Shown: positions 16,581 through 25,748 of the stretch, piece by piece | How the letters are laid out: each line of letters begins with the position of its first letter | How positions within the stretch are numbered: position 1 is the first letter of the stretch | Assembly (NCBI GenBank): GCA_963732095.1 | Contig: CAVSZA010000014.1 | Location: 310,001 to 374,000, forward strand | Length of the DNA: 64,000 nt | Source of the DNA: AP-15 sp963732095 | Lineage (GTDB): Bacteria > Pseudomonadota > Alphaproteobacteria > ATCC43930 > CGMCC-115725 | Direction: 5' to 3' | Notes under the pieces: generated by a model | What the model was told of the DNA's origin: nothing | The model's input: the letters and a program-made list of their open reading frames with translations, nothing else | Database searches by the model: none | Position numbers and translations under genes: made by a program

Positions 16581-17981
16581 CTATTCGGCCGCCTGCGACG
16601 GACTGAGCCGCGCGATGCGGGGCCTGCTATCTTCGGTACCGGCCGCAGCGCGCAGGATCGCCTCGCAGATCTCGTCTACTACCGCGGCGACGAGTTCCGC
16701 GTCCTCACCTTCGGCCATGACCCGGATCATCGGCTCGGTGCCCGACTTGCGAATTACCAGGCGACCTGTCACGCCCAGCCGGTCTTTGCCGTCATCCATG
16801 GCGCGTTTGACGGGGATCGACGCGAGCGGGTCACCTTCCGCAAATCGCACACTGCGCAGCCGCTGCGGCACCGGGGTGAACAAACGGCAGACCTCGCTCG
16901 CCCGCCGACCCGTCTCGACGATCGAGGCCAGCACCTGGAGGGCCGCGATCAACCCATCCCCGGTCGTCGCATAATCGGACAGGATGATGTGGCCGGACTG
17001 CTCGCCGCCGAGATTGCAGCCCAGCGCGCGCATTTTTTCGACGACATGGCGGTCCCCGACCTTAGTGCGGTGCAGCTCGATCCCATGGTCGGCGAGAAAG
17101 CGTTCGAGGCCGAGATTGGACATTACTGTGGCAACCAGAGCGCCGCCGGCGAGCCGTCCGCCCCGTGCCAGCCCGGTCGCGATCAGCGCCATCAGCTGGT
17201 CGCCGTCGAGAATGACGCCGCGCTCGTCGGCGATAATCAGCCGATCGGCGTCGCCGTCGAGTGCAATCCCGATATCCGCCCGCCGCGCCAAAACTTCGTG
17301 CCGCATCTGTTCGGGAGACAACGCACCGCATTCGCGATTTATGTTGAGGCCGTCGGGCGAGACGCCGAGTGAGAAGACCTCGGCACCCAGTTCCCAGAAT
17401 ACCGTCGGGGCGACCTTGTACGCGGCGCCGTGTGCGCAATCGACGACGATGCGCAGCCCGTCCAGCCGCAATCCGCGAGGAAAGCTCTGTTTAACGAATT
17501 CGATATAGCGGCCGCCTGCATCATCGAGCCGCTTCACGCGTCCGAGCTCCGCCGGGCTCGCCCGCCTGCTCGGTCCCTTCTCGAGACAAGTTTCGATCTT
17601 CTGCTCGAATTCGTCCGACAGCTTGTAGCCGTCGCGGCCGAACAATTTGATCCCATTATCCCCGTAGGGGTTGTGCGAGGCCGACAGAACGACGCCAAGA
17701 TCGGCGCGCAAGCTGCGCGTCAGCATGGCAATGGCCGGGGTGGGGAGAGGACCGACCAGCACGACATCCATGCCCATCGTCACAAAGCCGGCGGTCAGCG
17801 CGGGTTCGAGCATGTACCCAGAGAGCCGGGTGTCCTTGCCGATGACGACGAGGTGCTTGTGGGCCCCGTTCTGGAAGCATTCACCGACCGCCATTGCCAC
17901 TTTTAACGCCGTCTCCGGCGTCATCGGTTCACTATTGGCGGTCCCCCGAATCCCGTCGGTACCGAAGAGCTTCCGCGTCAT
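16581..17981 (-). CDS. glmM: Phosphoglucosamine mutase
   Basis: 466 aa. Converts GlcN-6-P to GlcN-1-P for UDP-GlcNAc, feeding peptidoglycan and lipid A. Phospho-serine loop LSASHNP with Ser102, metal loop DGDADR, sugar loop GGEQSGH and phosphate loop RKSGTEPMIR are all present. Start ATG 17981 begins MTRKLFGTDGIRG, the normal family N-terminus; the ORF extends 29 codons upstream without conservation. In many relatives folP lies between ftsH and glmM; here only 161 bp separates them and folP is absent. Confidence 0.97.
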   Translation of the reverse strand: MTRKLFGTDGIRGTANSEPMTPETALKVAMAVGECFQNGAHKHLVVIGKDTRLSGYMLEPALTAGFVTMGMDVVLVGPLPTPAIAMLTRSLRADLGVVLSASHNPYGDNGIKLFGRDGYKLSDEFEQKIETCLEKGPSRRASPAELGRVKRLDDAGGRYIEFVKQSFPRGLRLDGLRIVVDCAHGAAYKVAPTVFWELGAEVFSLGVSPDGLNINRECGALSPEQMRHEVLARRADIGIALDGDADRLIIADERGVILDGDQLMALIATGLARGGRLAGGALVATVMSNLGLERFLADHGIELHRTKVGDRHVVEKMRALGCNLGGEQSGHIILSDYATTGDGLIAALQVLASIVETGRRASEVCRLFTPVPQRLRSVRFAEGDPLASIPVKRAMDDGKDRLGVTGRLVIRKSGTEPMIRVMAEGEDAELVAAVVDEICEAILRAAAGTEDSRPRIARLSPSQAAE

Positions 17982-18055
17982 GGCGCCCCCGTTAATAGTA
18001 AGCAGGTAGCCCGACTGTACTGCGCGGGAAATGCTCTCACAAGTCAAAGGACATT

Positions 18056-18118
18056 TACAAAGTACCACCTCATAAAATTAGTATAGTGCTTAACCAATAA
18101 AGGAAAGTTAATTACCCG
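18056..18118 (-). promoter_or_regulatory. AT-rich ftsH-glmM intergenic segment, possible glmM promoter
   Basis: An AT-rich stretch in otherwise GC-rich DNA between the ftsH stop and the glmM start. On the minus strand it holds a TATACT hexamer (plus coordinates 18080-18085) that could be a -10 box for glmM-thiD. No -35 with a good 17 bp spacing is obvious, so this is tentative. Confidence 0.3.
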
Positions 18119-18142
18119 TCGCGGCGCGAGTCTCTTGCGGGT

Positions 18143-20065
18143 TCAGCCGCCCGGCTGCGGCTCGGGTTCAAGGCCGGTCGGTCGGCCGGAGGGCGGCACC
18201 GAGCTGCGCCGTCCGGGGCGCGGTTCGTCGGTTACGGGACCCGTGGAGGTCTCGCGCACTATCCGCTCACCCTTGATGATCCGTCGGATTTCATCGACCG
18301 CCAGCGTCTCGTATTCGAGCAGCCCCTTTGCCAATGCGTGCAGCTCGTCCATGCGAGAGCTCAGAATTTCTCTAGCGGTCTGCTCGCCTTCGTCGATGAT
18401 GTGGCGGATCTCCTCGTCGATGACCTTGGCGGTCGCCTCGGAAACGTTCTTGCGCTGCGTAACCGAGTGACCGAGAAACACTTCTTCTTCGTTTTCGGCG
18501 TAGCGCAACGGTCCGAGCTTCTCGCTGAACCCGAACTCAGTCACCATGCGGCGTGCGAGACCGGTGGCACGGCGGATGTCGTCGGCTGCTCCCGTCGTCA
18601 CCTTATCGGGCCCGAAGATCAACTCCTCGGCGATACGGCCCCCGAACAGGCTCGCCAGCATGGCTTTGATCTCGATCTTGGACTGACTGTATTTGTCGCG
18701 CTCCGGCAGGAACATCGTCACACCGAGGGCCCGGCCGCGCGGGATTATCGTCACCTTATGGAGCGGCTCGTGGCCCTCCGCATAGAGCATGCAAAGCGCG
18801 TGCCCGGCCTCGTGATAGGCGGTCAGCTTCTTCTCGTCCTCGGTCATGACCATCGAGCGCCGCTCGGCGCCCATCATGACCTTGTCCTTCGCTTGCTCGA
18901 ATTCGCTCATCGCGACCGAGCGCTTGCCTCTCCGCGCGGCCATCAGCGCCGCTTCATTGACCAGATTGGCGAGGTCCGCCCCGGAGAAACCGGGTGTGCC
19001 GCGCGCAATGATCTTCGGATCGACGTCCGAGGCGAGCGGGACTTTCCGCATGTGCACTTTGAGGATCTTTTCGCGGCCGAGGACGTCCGGGTTGGGGACG
19101 ACGACTTGGCGGTCGAACCTTCCGGGCCGCAGCAGGGCCGGGTCCAGCACATCGGGGCGGTTGGTCGCCGCTATCAGGATGACTCCTTCATTAGCCTCGA
19201 AGCCGTCCATCTCGACCAGCAGTTGGTTCAGCGTCTGCTCACGCTCGTCGTTGCCGCCGCCGAGGCCGGCGCCGCGATGCCGGCCCACCGCATCGATCTC
19301 ATCGATAAAGATTATGCAGGGCGCGTTCTTCTTTCCTTGCTCAAACATGTCGCGCACGCGACTCGCGCCGACACCGACAAACATCTCCACAAAATCGGAG
19401 CCCGATATCGTGAAAAAGGGCACATTCGCCTCGCCAGCGATAGCGCGGGCGAGCAATGTCTTCCCGGTACCCGGCGACCCAACCAGCAGTACGCCCTTCG
19501 GAATCTTTCCGCCGAGTCGCTGAAATTTTTGGGGGTCCTTTAGGTATTCGACGATTTCCTCCAGCTCCTGTTTGGCTTCGTCGATGCCGGCAACGTCCTC
19601 GAACGTGATCCGGCCGACCTTTTCGGTCAGCAGACGTGCCCGACTCTTGCCGAAGCCCATCGCGCGGCCGCCGCCGCCCTGCATCTGGCGCATAAAAAAG
19701 ATCCACACGCCGATCAAGAGGAGCATCGGGAACCAGGAAATCAGCACGCCGAACAATGACGGCACGTTTTCGTCGACCGGGGCGGCGGTGATGCGCACGC
19801 CCTTGTCGGTCAACCGGCTAACCAGGTTGGGATCGTTCGGGGCATAGGTCGTGAATGCCCGGCTGTCGGTAAAGTGGCCGCTGATGTTGTTGCCCTGGAT
19901 CGTGACGTCGGCAACCTGCCCTCGATTGACGTCGTTCAGGAAATCCGAGAATGCCAGGGTGGCTTGCGGTCCGCGGCTGGATGAGGTCTGGAACAGGTTG
20001 AAGAGTGCGACGAGAAGCAGCCCGATAACGATCCAGAGGGCGAGATTCTTGCCGAAATTATTCAC
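18143..20065 (-). CDS. ftsH: ATP-dependent zinc metalloprotease FtsH
   Basis: 640 aa inner-membrane AAA+ protease. Two transmembrane segments (about residues 8-25 and 103-121) flank a periplasmic loop. Walker A GSPGTGKT, Walker B IIFIDEID, second region of homology RPGRFDR, and zinc site HEAGH followed later by the third ligand region TTGAADD. It degrades membrane proteins and in E. coli LpxC. The chosen start is GTG 20065 because MNNFGKNLALW is the usual N-terminus; TTG 20071 is an alternative. The C-terminal tail is Pro/Arg/Gly rich. Confidence 0.97.
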   Translation of the reverse strand: MNNFGKNLALWIVIGLLLVALFNLFQTSSSRGPQATLAFSDFLNDVNRGQVADVTIQGNNISGHFTDSRAFTTYAPNDPNLVSRLTDKGVRITAAPVDENVPSLFGVLISWFPMLLLIGVWIFFMRQMQGGGGRAMGFGKSRARLLTEKVGRITFEDVAGIDEAKQELEEIVEYLKDPQKFQRLGGKIPKGVLLVGSPGTGKTLLARAIAGEANVPFFTISGSDFVEMFVGVGASRVRDMFEQGKKNAPCIIFIDEIDAVGRHRGAGLGGGNDEREQTLNQLLVEMDGFEANEGVILIAATNRPDVLDPALLRPGRFDRQVVVPNPDVLGREKILKVHMRKVPLASDVDPKIIARGTPGFSGADLANLVNEAALMAARRGKRSVAMSEFEQAKDKVMMGAERRSMVMTEDEKKLTAYHEAGHALCMLYAEGHEPLHKVTIIPRGRALGVTMFLPERDKYSQSKIEIKAMLASLFGGRIAEELIFGPDKVTTGAADDIRRATGLARRMVTEFGFSEKLGPLRYAENEEEVFLGHSVTQRKNVSEATAKVIDEEIRHIIDEGEQTAREILSSRMDELHALAKGLLEYETLAVDEIRRIIKGERIVRETSTGPVTDEPRPGRRSSVPPSGRPTGLEPEPQPGG

Positions 20066-20172
20066 GATCAACGCCTTTCATACGAGCTGGGCATCGCGCC
20101 TCCTAGACTACCCCGTCGAGAGCCGGACCCGCGACATATTTCGCTCGATTTACAGATAAGACACGAACGGGG

Positions 20173-21498
20173 TTAAACAACCGCAAAGCCCGTTTGCGTC
20201 AATGGAGTAACGGGTCGAAACACAATCTGCGGCAAGTCGACCACTCCCTCGCGTCTATATCCAAGATGAGGAACGGCTGCGACGCCCTTCTCGTCCCACA
20301 CGCCCGGAAGAATCGGCAACAGTAACCGGGGCAGACTCACCCGCCTCAGCTGCTGAGTGCGGCGATCGAGGCGCGGGGTTTCTGGGAGCCCCAGATATCC
20401 GATCGTAAAAGAGCCGCCGCCAGCCCGTGGGGTCATAATTTCAAATCGGCGATCCCAGATCAACTGCTCCCCCGGGCGGATGTGGAGTGGCGGCGCCGCG
20501 TTGGCGAGTTCGCGCATCACCAAGATACGCTCTCGCCAGCGAATAAACCGGCACCCCCCCAGCGTATGACCACACCGCGCGGCGTCACCCAGGTTTGCAA
20601 GCAGCCGGGCGATCCGAGCACGCCGCGGCGGATAAGAAGCGCCGCCGATCGCAGCGGTGACCGCGGAAAGCAGCCGCTCCGCCATCTCTGGTGGCGTTTC
20701 CGGCATCATAGCGGGATCCAGCAGCGCGAAGCCGGCGGAATGCAAGCTGACAAATCGGGCCAGATGCGTGTCCCGTTCGTGCTCATGGGCGGCCCGCGTA
20801 CGGCCCAAGAGGCGGACCTCGCCGAGGAGGCGGGAGTTGCCCTCTTTGCCGGCGGGAGCGCTGTCACCCTGCCGCAGGCGAGACCGCTCGAAGGCGGGGT
20901 CGAGGTTGCTCGGATCGCTTATGAAGGGCTGTCGTTCGGCTTCGAGGAATGCGACGAGCCGATCGCGTGCGACACCGAGCAGCGGCCGCAGCAATCGGCA
21001 GTCGTTGAGCTCGCGAATCGCCGACATCCCGGCGAGGCCGTCCGGGCCGCTGTGAGCTCGGCGGCGGATCAGATGCGTCTCGATCTGATCATCCCGATGG
21101 TGACCGGTCAGCAAGTGCAGACAAGCGTGATCGCGGCACCAGCCGCCAAGCAGGCTATAGCGCGCAAAGCGCGCCGCTTCTTGGATACCGGTGCGCGGTT
21201 TTTCGCCTGCCCAGACCAGGACTTCGTGGCGTATGGTTCTCGCCGACAGCCAGGCTTCGAGCTGCCGAATTTCGTCGCCGCTTTCCGGCCGCAGCCGGTG
21301 ATCCACGGTAAGCGCACAGATTTGCCCGCCCCTCTCGCGGGCCCAACGGTCCGCCAGAATGGCCAGCGCCAAGCTGTCGGGACCGCCGGAAATGGCAACC
21401 GCGAGAAACGGCGAGCTCTCAAACTGTGCGATCGAGGCGAGCGAGGCTGCAAACTCACCAAGGGACAGAGGCCCGGCTGCCGATCCGCTTCTCAGCAA
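20173..21498 (-). CDS. tilS: tRNA(Ile)-lysidine synthase
   Basis: 441 aa. Modifies C34 of tRNA-Ile(CAU) to lysidine, needed to read AUA. PP-loop SGGPDS near residue 37, the TGHHRDDQIET block and GPDGLAGMS are in place. The start is TTG at 21498, overlapping the cpoB stop. The segment after FERSRLR (about residues 210-232) fits the family poorly before similarity resumes at LLGRTRAA; this may be lineage divergence or a pair of compensating indels. Located in the usual tol-pal/ftsH context. Confidence 0.93.
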   Translation of the reverse strand: MLRSGSAAGPLSLGEFAASLASIAQFESSPFLAVAISGGPDSLALAILADRWARERGGQICALTVDHRLRPESGDEIRQLEAWLSARTIRHEVLVWAGEKPRTGIQEAARFARYSLLGGWCRDHACLHLLTGHHRDDQIETHLIRRRAHSGPDGLAGMSAIRELNDCRLLRPLLGVARDRLVAFLEAERQPFISDPSNLDPAFERSRLRQGDSAPAGKEGNSRLLGEVRLLGRTRAAHEHERDTHLARFVSLHSAGFALLDPAMMPETPPEMAERLLSAVTAAIGGASYPPRRARIARLLANLGDAARCGHTLGGCRFIRWRERILVMRELANAAPPLHIRPGEQLIWDRRFEIMTPRAGGGSFTIGYLGLPETPRLDRRTQQLRRVSLPRLLLPILPGVWDEKGVAAVPHLGYRREGVVDLPQIVFRPVTPLTQTGFAVV

Positions 21499-22544
21499 CC
21501 CAGCCGCTTCTTCTCTGCAAGCGAATGCTCTTTGATCGAGCTTCCCGGGTTAGGGAAATCGTGATCCAGCTGGGCGAACGCGACGCAGGCGTTCTGCTTC
21601 TGGTTGGCGCGCGCGAGTGACATGCCGAGTTTCAACAGGTCGTCGGCCGCTTTGGTCCCCTTTGGATAGGCCTTATAGCCCTCGGCAAAGGCGCTGGCCG
21701 CCTCCGCGTACCGCCCGCGCGTGTAATACGTCTCACCCAGCCAATATTGTGCGCTGCCGGCCAGCGCGTCCTTGGGGTGTTGTGCAATGAACGTCTTCAA
21801 GGCTTCTTCGGCAGCAGGATAGTCTGCCTGCTTAAGTAGACCGAACGCCGCGTTGTACTGTTGAGAAGTAGAACCGGCAGGCAACTCACCCGCAGAGGGG
21901 GGCCGGAAATTCCCCACGGTCGCGACGTTCAGCGTGTCCGGAACCGGTTGCGTCGCACTCAGGGGAGTTCCCGGGGGGGTCAGGGTACCCGTTCCGCCCG
22001 GGCGAGCCGGTGGCGGCGGCACCAAGGTTCCGGGCGGCATCGGATCGCTGACCAGCCCTGACCGAGGCGAGTTGGCGGTCGGGGAGGGACCTCGCATCGC
22101 CAACTGTCCCGCTGGACTGGAATCGGTTATTCCGGCGACGGCATGCGCGCTTGGTGCCGCGTTCCTGGGCGGCCCCTGACCTTGCCCCTGACCCTGGCTG
22201 AAGCGCAGGTCGATATCACTGTTTATCTGCTCGAGACGGCGCCGCAATTGTTCGACCCCGTTCACCGCGTCCTCGACGCGTCCGGTCAATTCGCGCATCT
22301 GGGCTTCCAATCGGTCCATGCGAAGCTCGGCATCGACCGCCCCTGGCGACCCGGCGCTGACCACCTGGGCAGGGCCGCCCCGGTAAACTTGCCGCTGAAG
22401 CATGCTGAGATCCCGCTCCAGGCGATCCAAGCGGTCCTGGATTGCCCGGTCCTGCGCGCGTGCGGCCGGGGTCGCCAAGGTCATGACGACGAACGCCAGA
22501 AACACGATCGAACGGGGAGGGCGCAGGATCAAACGCCGTATCAT
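21492..22544 (-). CDS. cpoB: Tol-Pal system coordinator CpoB (YbgF)
   Basis: 350 aa periplasmic protein. Signal peptide (residues 1-30, ending ARAQ), then a coiled-coil trimerisation segment (about 31-115 with heptads such as LDRLERDLSMLQRQ), a Gly/Gln and Pro-rich linker (QGQGQGQG), and C-terminal TPR repeats (about 225-345, e.g. YPAAEEALKTFIAQHP). It links outer-membrane constriction to septal peptidoglycan synthesis. Separated from pal by 197 bp that contain hairpins, so expression may partly differ from pal. Confidence 0.94.
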   Translation of the reverse strand: MIRRLILRPPRSIVFLAFVVMTLATPAARAQDRAIQDRLDRLERDLSMLQRQVYRGGPAQVVSAGSPGAVDAELRMDRLEAQMRELTGRVEDAVNGVEQLRRRLEQINSDIDLRFSQGQGQGQGPPRNAAPSAHAVAGITDSSPAGQLAMRGPSPTANSPRSGLVSDPMPPGTLVPPPPARPGGTGTLTPPGTPLSATQPVPDTLNVATVGNFRPPSAGELPAGSTSQQYNAAFGLLKQADYPAAEEALKTFIAQHPKDALAGSAQYWLGETYYTRGRYAEAASAFAEGYKAYPKGTKAADDLLKLGMSLARANQKQNACVAFAQLDHDFPNPGSSIKEHSLAEKKRLGC

Positions 22545-22585
22545 CAGTAGCCTCTCGAACCGCGCGTGAGCCGGGGCGCCTCGCT

Positions 22586-22617
22586 CCCGCGCCGCCCGAG
22601 GGCACTAGCGGCGCGGG
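22586..22617. terminator. GC-rich hairpin between pal and cpoB
   Basis: Nine-base perfect stem, CCCGCGCCG (22586-22594) with CGGCGCGGG (22609-22617), loop of 14 nt, in the 197 bp gap between pal and cpoB. It is not followed by a T-run in either direction, so it may be an RNA-stability or attenuation structure instead of a full terminator. Nearby on the minus strand AGGGCGCGCCCT followed by seven T (plus 22652-22670) is another stop-like signal. Confidence 0.4.
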
Positions 22618-22741
22618 TTGAGCAAGCAGTGCTACTAGGGTCCTTTTAGGGCAAAAAAAGGGCGCGCCCTCGCTTGCCTTGGGTGGTGTTGGAGATGCCC
22701 ACGGTGTCGCATCGACAAGATGGCGGGGCGGTTTCGTTCTC

Positions 22742-23239
22742 TCAGTTCACGGTGGTCACGGCGCGCCGATTCTGCGCATAGGCCTCTTCGCTCGACCCGA
22801 CAACGGCGGGACGCTCCTTGCCGTAGCTGATCGTCGAGATGCGGGATGCCGGAATGCCCGATGCGACCAAGACATTCTTCACCGCCTGGGCGCGGCGTTC
22901 GCCGAGGGCGAGGTTGTACTCTCGTGTGCCTCGCTCGTCGCAATGACCCTCGATCGTGACCGTTACGTTGGGATAGCGCCGCAGCCAATCGGCTTGCCGT
23001 TCTAAGATCTGCTGAGATTCAGGCGTGATGTCGGAGCGGTCGAAGGCGAAGAACACGCGGTCGCCGGCACTCGCCTCCAGATCCTGCTGCGATCCCGGCA
23101 GGGCGTTTCTCGAGCCGATGCCGCCGGGTCCGCCTATTCCCGCTCCACCAGGCGGGCCGGCCGGCGCTGGCTCCGGTGCGCTGGTGCAGGCGGCCAGCAG
23201 CAAAAGCCCACCGAAAATGCCGATCATTCTCTTCCACAT
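22742..23239 (-). CDS. pal: Peptidoglycan-associated lipoprotein Pal
   Basis: 165 aa. Lipoprotein signal with lipobox LLAAC (Cys18), a Pro/Gly-rich linker, and a C-terminal OmpA-like peptidoglycan-binding domain (about 60-165) with the motif TIEGHCDERGTREYNLALGE. Anchors the outer membrane to peptidoglycan and partners TolB. It follows tolB by about 130 bp. The start ATG gives an ideal lipoprotein signal. Confidence 0.97.
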   Translation of the reverse strand: MWKRMIGIFGGLLLLAACTSAPEPAPAGPPGGAGIGGPGGIGSRNALPGSQQDLEASAGDRVFFAFDRSDITPESQQILERQADWLRRYPNVTVTIEGHCDERGTREYNLALGERRAQAVKNVLVASGIPASRISTISYGKERPAVVGSSEEAYAQNRRAVTTVN

Positions 23240-23372
23240 CTAGATTCCCCCTTGATCAAATTTTCCAAGTCCATGCACGTCGGCGAGCGCCGGTATATCC
23301 CGTCCATCTCGCGACAATCGCACCCCCCGAGCGACATTCACGCAGCTAGCGAGCCGAGGGTATCCCGACTAC

Positions 23373-24710
23373 TCAGCGGAGCAACGGTGACCACGCCGGA
23401 TCTGATGCATCCTGCGAGGTCACTACCTCGCGCTGATTTGAGCCGGTCAAGTCGATCGAGAACAGGCGCGTCGACCCGTGCCCGCGTGAATTGGTCGGCG
23501 ACTGGCGGAAATACATCAGCAACCGGCCGTTCGGCGCCCAAGTCGGCCCTTCCACGAGGAAATCCCGCGTCAGCAGGCGCTCTCCCGAGCCGTCGGGCCG
23601 CATTACACCGATGTAGAACGATCCACCATCGATTTTGGTGAAGGCGATCAGATCACCACGCGGCGACCAGACCGGCGTGCCGTATTTGCCGGAACCGAAG
23701 CTGATGCGTTTGACGTCGCTTCCGTCCGAGTTCATCACGTAGAGCTGTTGGGAACCGCCGCGATCGGAGTTGAAGGCGATCTTGCTGCCGTCCGGGGAGA
23801 AGCACGGCGAGGTGTCGATTGCCTGGCTGTCGGTCAGCCGGACCGGCCGGCGGGTACGCAGATCGAGCGCAAAAAGGTTGCTGACGCCGTTCTCGGCGCG
23901 GCTGAGGACCACCCGGTTACCGTCGGGCGAAAACCGCGGCGCAAAGGTCATTCCGGGAAAGTCGCCGACGACCTCCTGCTGCCCGGTATCGATGTTGAAC
24001 AAATAAACGCGCGGCGCGCCGCTGCCGTAGGACAGGTAGGTAATCTCTTGCGCCGTTGGCGAGAAACGCGGCGTCAGCACCAGCGCCCGGCCGTCCGTCA
24101 GGAATTTATTGTTGGCTCCGTCCTGGTCCATGATCGCAAGGCGCTTCACGCGCTTGTCCGCCGGGCCCGATTCCGCGACGTACACGATCCGGGTGTCGAA
24201 ATAGCCCTCCTCGCCGGTAATCCGCTTATAGATCTCGTCGGCAATGATGTGAGCGATGCGCCGCCAGTTCTGCTGGGTAGTCGTGTAGCCGTAACCGGTC
24301 AGCTGCTGCTCGGCAAACACGTCCCAAAGCCGGAACTCGACCCGGAGCCTCCCATCCCCCTGCGTCTTGACCGTGCCAGTAACCAGCGCCTGCGCATTGA
24401 TCTGGCGCCAGTCGGGGAACCGGGGCTGTGAATCCTCCAGCGAGACATTTTGGATGAAGCTGCGCGGATCGATCGGACGAAAGAGCCCGGAGCGCTCGAG
24501 ATCGGCGGAGACGACGCTGGCAACATCGCGCCCCGCTTCGGTTTCATTGGGGGCGCCGCCGGGAAAGGCGGGGATCGCGATCGGCATCGGCTCGACCTTG
24601 CCGCTGGTAATGTCGAGGCGCAGTTCGGCGCGCACCGATGCGCCGGAACATGGCAGCATGATCAACGCGGCAAGAATTGTACCCCCCAATATTCGGCAGC
24701 TTCTTTTCAT
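23373..24710 (-). CDS. tolB: Tol-Pal system periplasmic protein TolB
   Basis: 445 aa. Signal peptide over residues 1 to about 28 (ending VRAE), an N-terminal alpha/beta domain, then a six-bladed beta-propeller with WD40-like PD40 repeats (RFSPDGNRVVLSRA, CFSPDGSKIAFNSD, VWSPRGDLIAFTK). Binds Pal and TolA at the division site. Start ATG 24710 begins MKRSCRILGG; the longer ORF to 24929 overlaps tolA out of frame and is not real. A 20-bp tandem duplication spans this start (see repeat 24703-24742). Confidence 0.97.
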   Translation of the reverse strand: MKRSCRILGGTILAALIMLPCSGASVRAELRLDITSGKVEPMPIAIPAFPGGAPNETEAGRDVASVVSADLERSGLFRPIDPRSFIQNVSLEDSQPRFPDWRQINAQALVTGTVKTQGDGRLRVEFRLWDVFAEQQLTGYGYTTTQQNWRRIAHIIADEIYKRITGEEGYFDTRIVYVAESGPADKRVKRLAIMDQDGANNKFLTDGRALVLTPRFSPTAQEITYLSYGSGAPRVYLFNIDTGQQEVVGDFPGMTFAPRFSPDGNRVVLSRAENGVSNLFALDLRTRRPVRLTDSQAIDTSPCFSPDGSKIAFNSDRGGSQQLYVMNSDGSDVKRISFGSGKYGTPVWSPRGDLIAFTKIDGGSFYIGVMRPDGSGERLLTRDFLVEGPTWAPNGRLLMYFRQSPTNSRGHGSTRLFSIDLTGSNQREVVTSQDASDPAWSPLLR

Positions 24711-24742
24711 CAGATGTCCCTGCTTTTCATAAGATGTCCCTG
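24703..24742. repeat. 20-bp tandem duplication at the tolA-tolB junction
   Basis: Two adjacent 20-bp copies, 24703-24722 and 24723-24742, differ at one base (24711 C, 24731 A). On the minus strand each copy carries an AGGGA ribosome-binding-like element and an ATGAAAAG. The first copy met by the ribosome overlaps the tolA stop (ATGA) and encodes a six-codon mini-ORF, MKSRDI, whose TGA overlaps the true tolB ATG by one base. Confidence 0.85.
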
Positions 24743-25725
24743 GGGCTGAAGTCGACGACGAGATCCTTCCAGATGGCGTATTTCTCGGCGGGCAGGTGTA
24801 GCGGCCGGCATAGCGGGTTGAAGAAGGCGCGGCGCGCGCTTTCTGCCGCGGCGCGAAAGAAGGGGTCGCTGCCCAGGCGGCCCTGATCGACGATCGTTGC
24901 CTGCCGAACCGTGCCGTCGGGATCGACAATGACCTTGATCTCGACGACGAGATCCTTTGCGTCGCGGGCGCCCGCCGGCACGTTCCAGCAGCGCGCGATC
25001 TGGTGGCGGACCATGTCCAGTTCGCTCGCGGTGAGCTGGCTTCCTAATGGAGCCTTGGGCTGCGAGGACGGCCGTGCTGCTGCAGGCCGCGGTTTCTCCG
25101 GCGTTGCGTCGGCCGTCATTGCCGCCTGCACCGGCGCCAGGTTCTTCAGCAACGCGTCGAACTGCCGCGGATCGTACTTCTTCTCCTCCGGCTTTCTTTC
25201 TTCCGGCTTCGGCTCGACCTTGGCCAATTGGCGCGGCGGCTCCGGTTTTTCTTGGGGCTTCGGCACCTCGAGTTTCTCGACCGGCTTGGCCTCCGGCTTG
25301 GGTTGCGGGGGCTTCGGCGGGGGCGGGGGCTTGGCTTCGGGCACAGCCGGCTCGTCGGCCGGCTGTGAAACGGCCGCCGCGGACGGTGGGATGGGCGCAG
25401 GTTTCGGCGGCTCGGGTTTGGGCTGCGGCTTCGGCGCGGGCGCCTCGGCCTCCGGCACATCTGGTTTGGCGTCCGGCCGCGGCAGGTTGGGATTTGGGTG
25501 GGTGGCTCGGGTCTCCGGCGCGATCGTGACGAGCTGAACGGCTATCGGCATCTCTTCCAGCGGCGGTGGATCGAACAGCTTCGGCAAGCCGATGATCAAG
25601 ACGATTCCGAGCACCACGTGCAGCAGCACTGACAAAGCCATGCCGCGCGAGCTGATGCCCGCCGGCAGCTCGTCGGGGACCTCGGCGGCTCCGATCGGTG
25701 CCGGTTCTGCTAGCGCCAGGCTCAT
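24727..25725 (-). CDS. tolA: TolA, inner-membrane protein of the Tol-Pal system
   Basis: 332 aa. One N-terminal transmembrane helix (about residues 29-47, SVLLHVVLGIVLIIGL), a long Pro/Lys/Glu-rich periplasmic rod (about 75-190), and a C-terminal TonB/TolA-like domain (about 235-332). It transmits the TolQR proton-driven force to TolB-Pal. Stop overlaps the mini-ORF before tolB. TolA is recognised by position and architecture more than by sequence, as is usual for the family. Confidence 0.93.
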   Translation of the reverse strand: MSLALAEPAPIGAAEVPDELPAGISSRGMALSVLLHVVLGIVLIIGLPKLFDPPPLEEMPIAVQLVTIAPETRATHPNPNLPRPDAKPDVPEAEAPAPKPQPKPEPPKPAPIPPSAAAVSQPADEPAVPEAKPPPPPKPPQPKPEAKPVEKLEVPKPQEKPEPPRQLAKVEPKPEERKPEEKKYDPRQFDALLKNLAPVQAAMTADATPEKPRPAAARPSSQPKAPLGSQLTASELDMVRHQIARCWNVPAGARDAKDLVVEIKVIVDPDGTVRQATIVDQGRLGSDPFFRAAAESARRAFFNPLCRPLHLPAEKYAIWKDLVVDFSPRDIL

Positions 25726-25748
25726 CGGCGGAAGGGGCGCGGCCGTGC

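Noticed and set aside
18338..19543. 401-codon ORF antisense to ftsH
   Set aside because: Shadow of the long conserved ftsH gene in high-GC DNA, no domain seen.
20482..21564. 360-codon ORF antisense to tilS and cpoB
   Set aside because: Complement of real genes; no recognisable domain.
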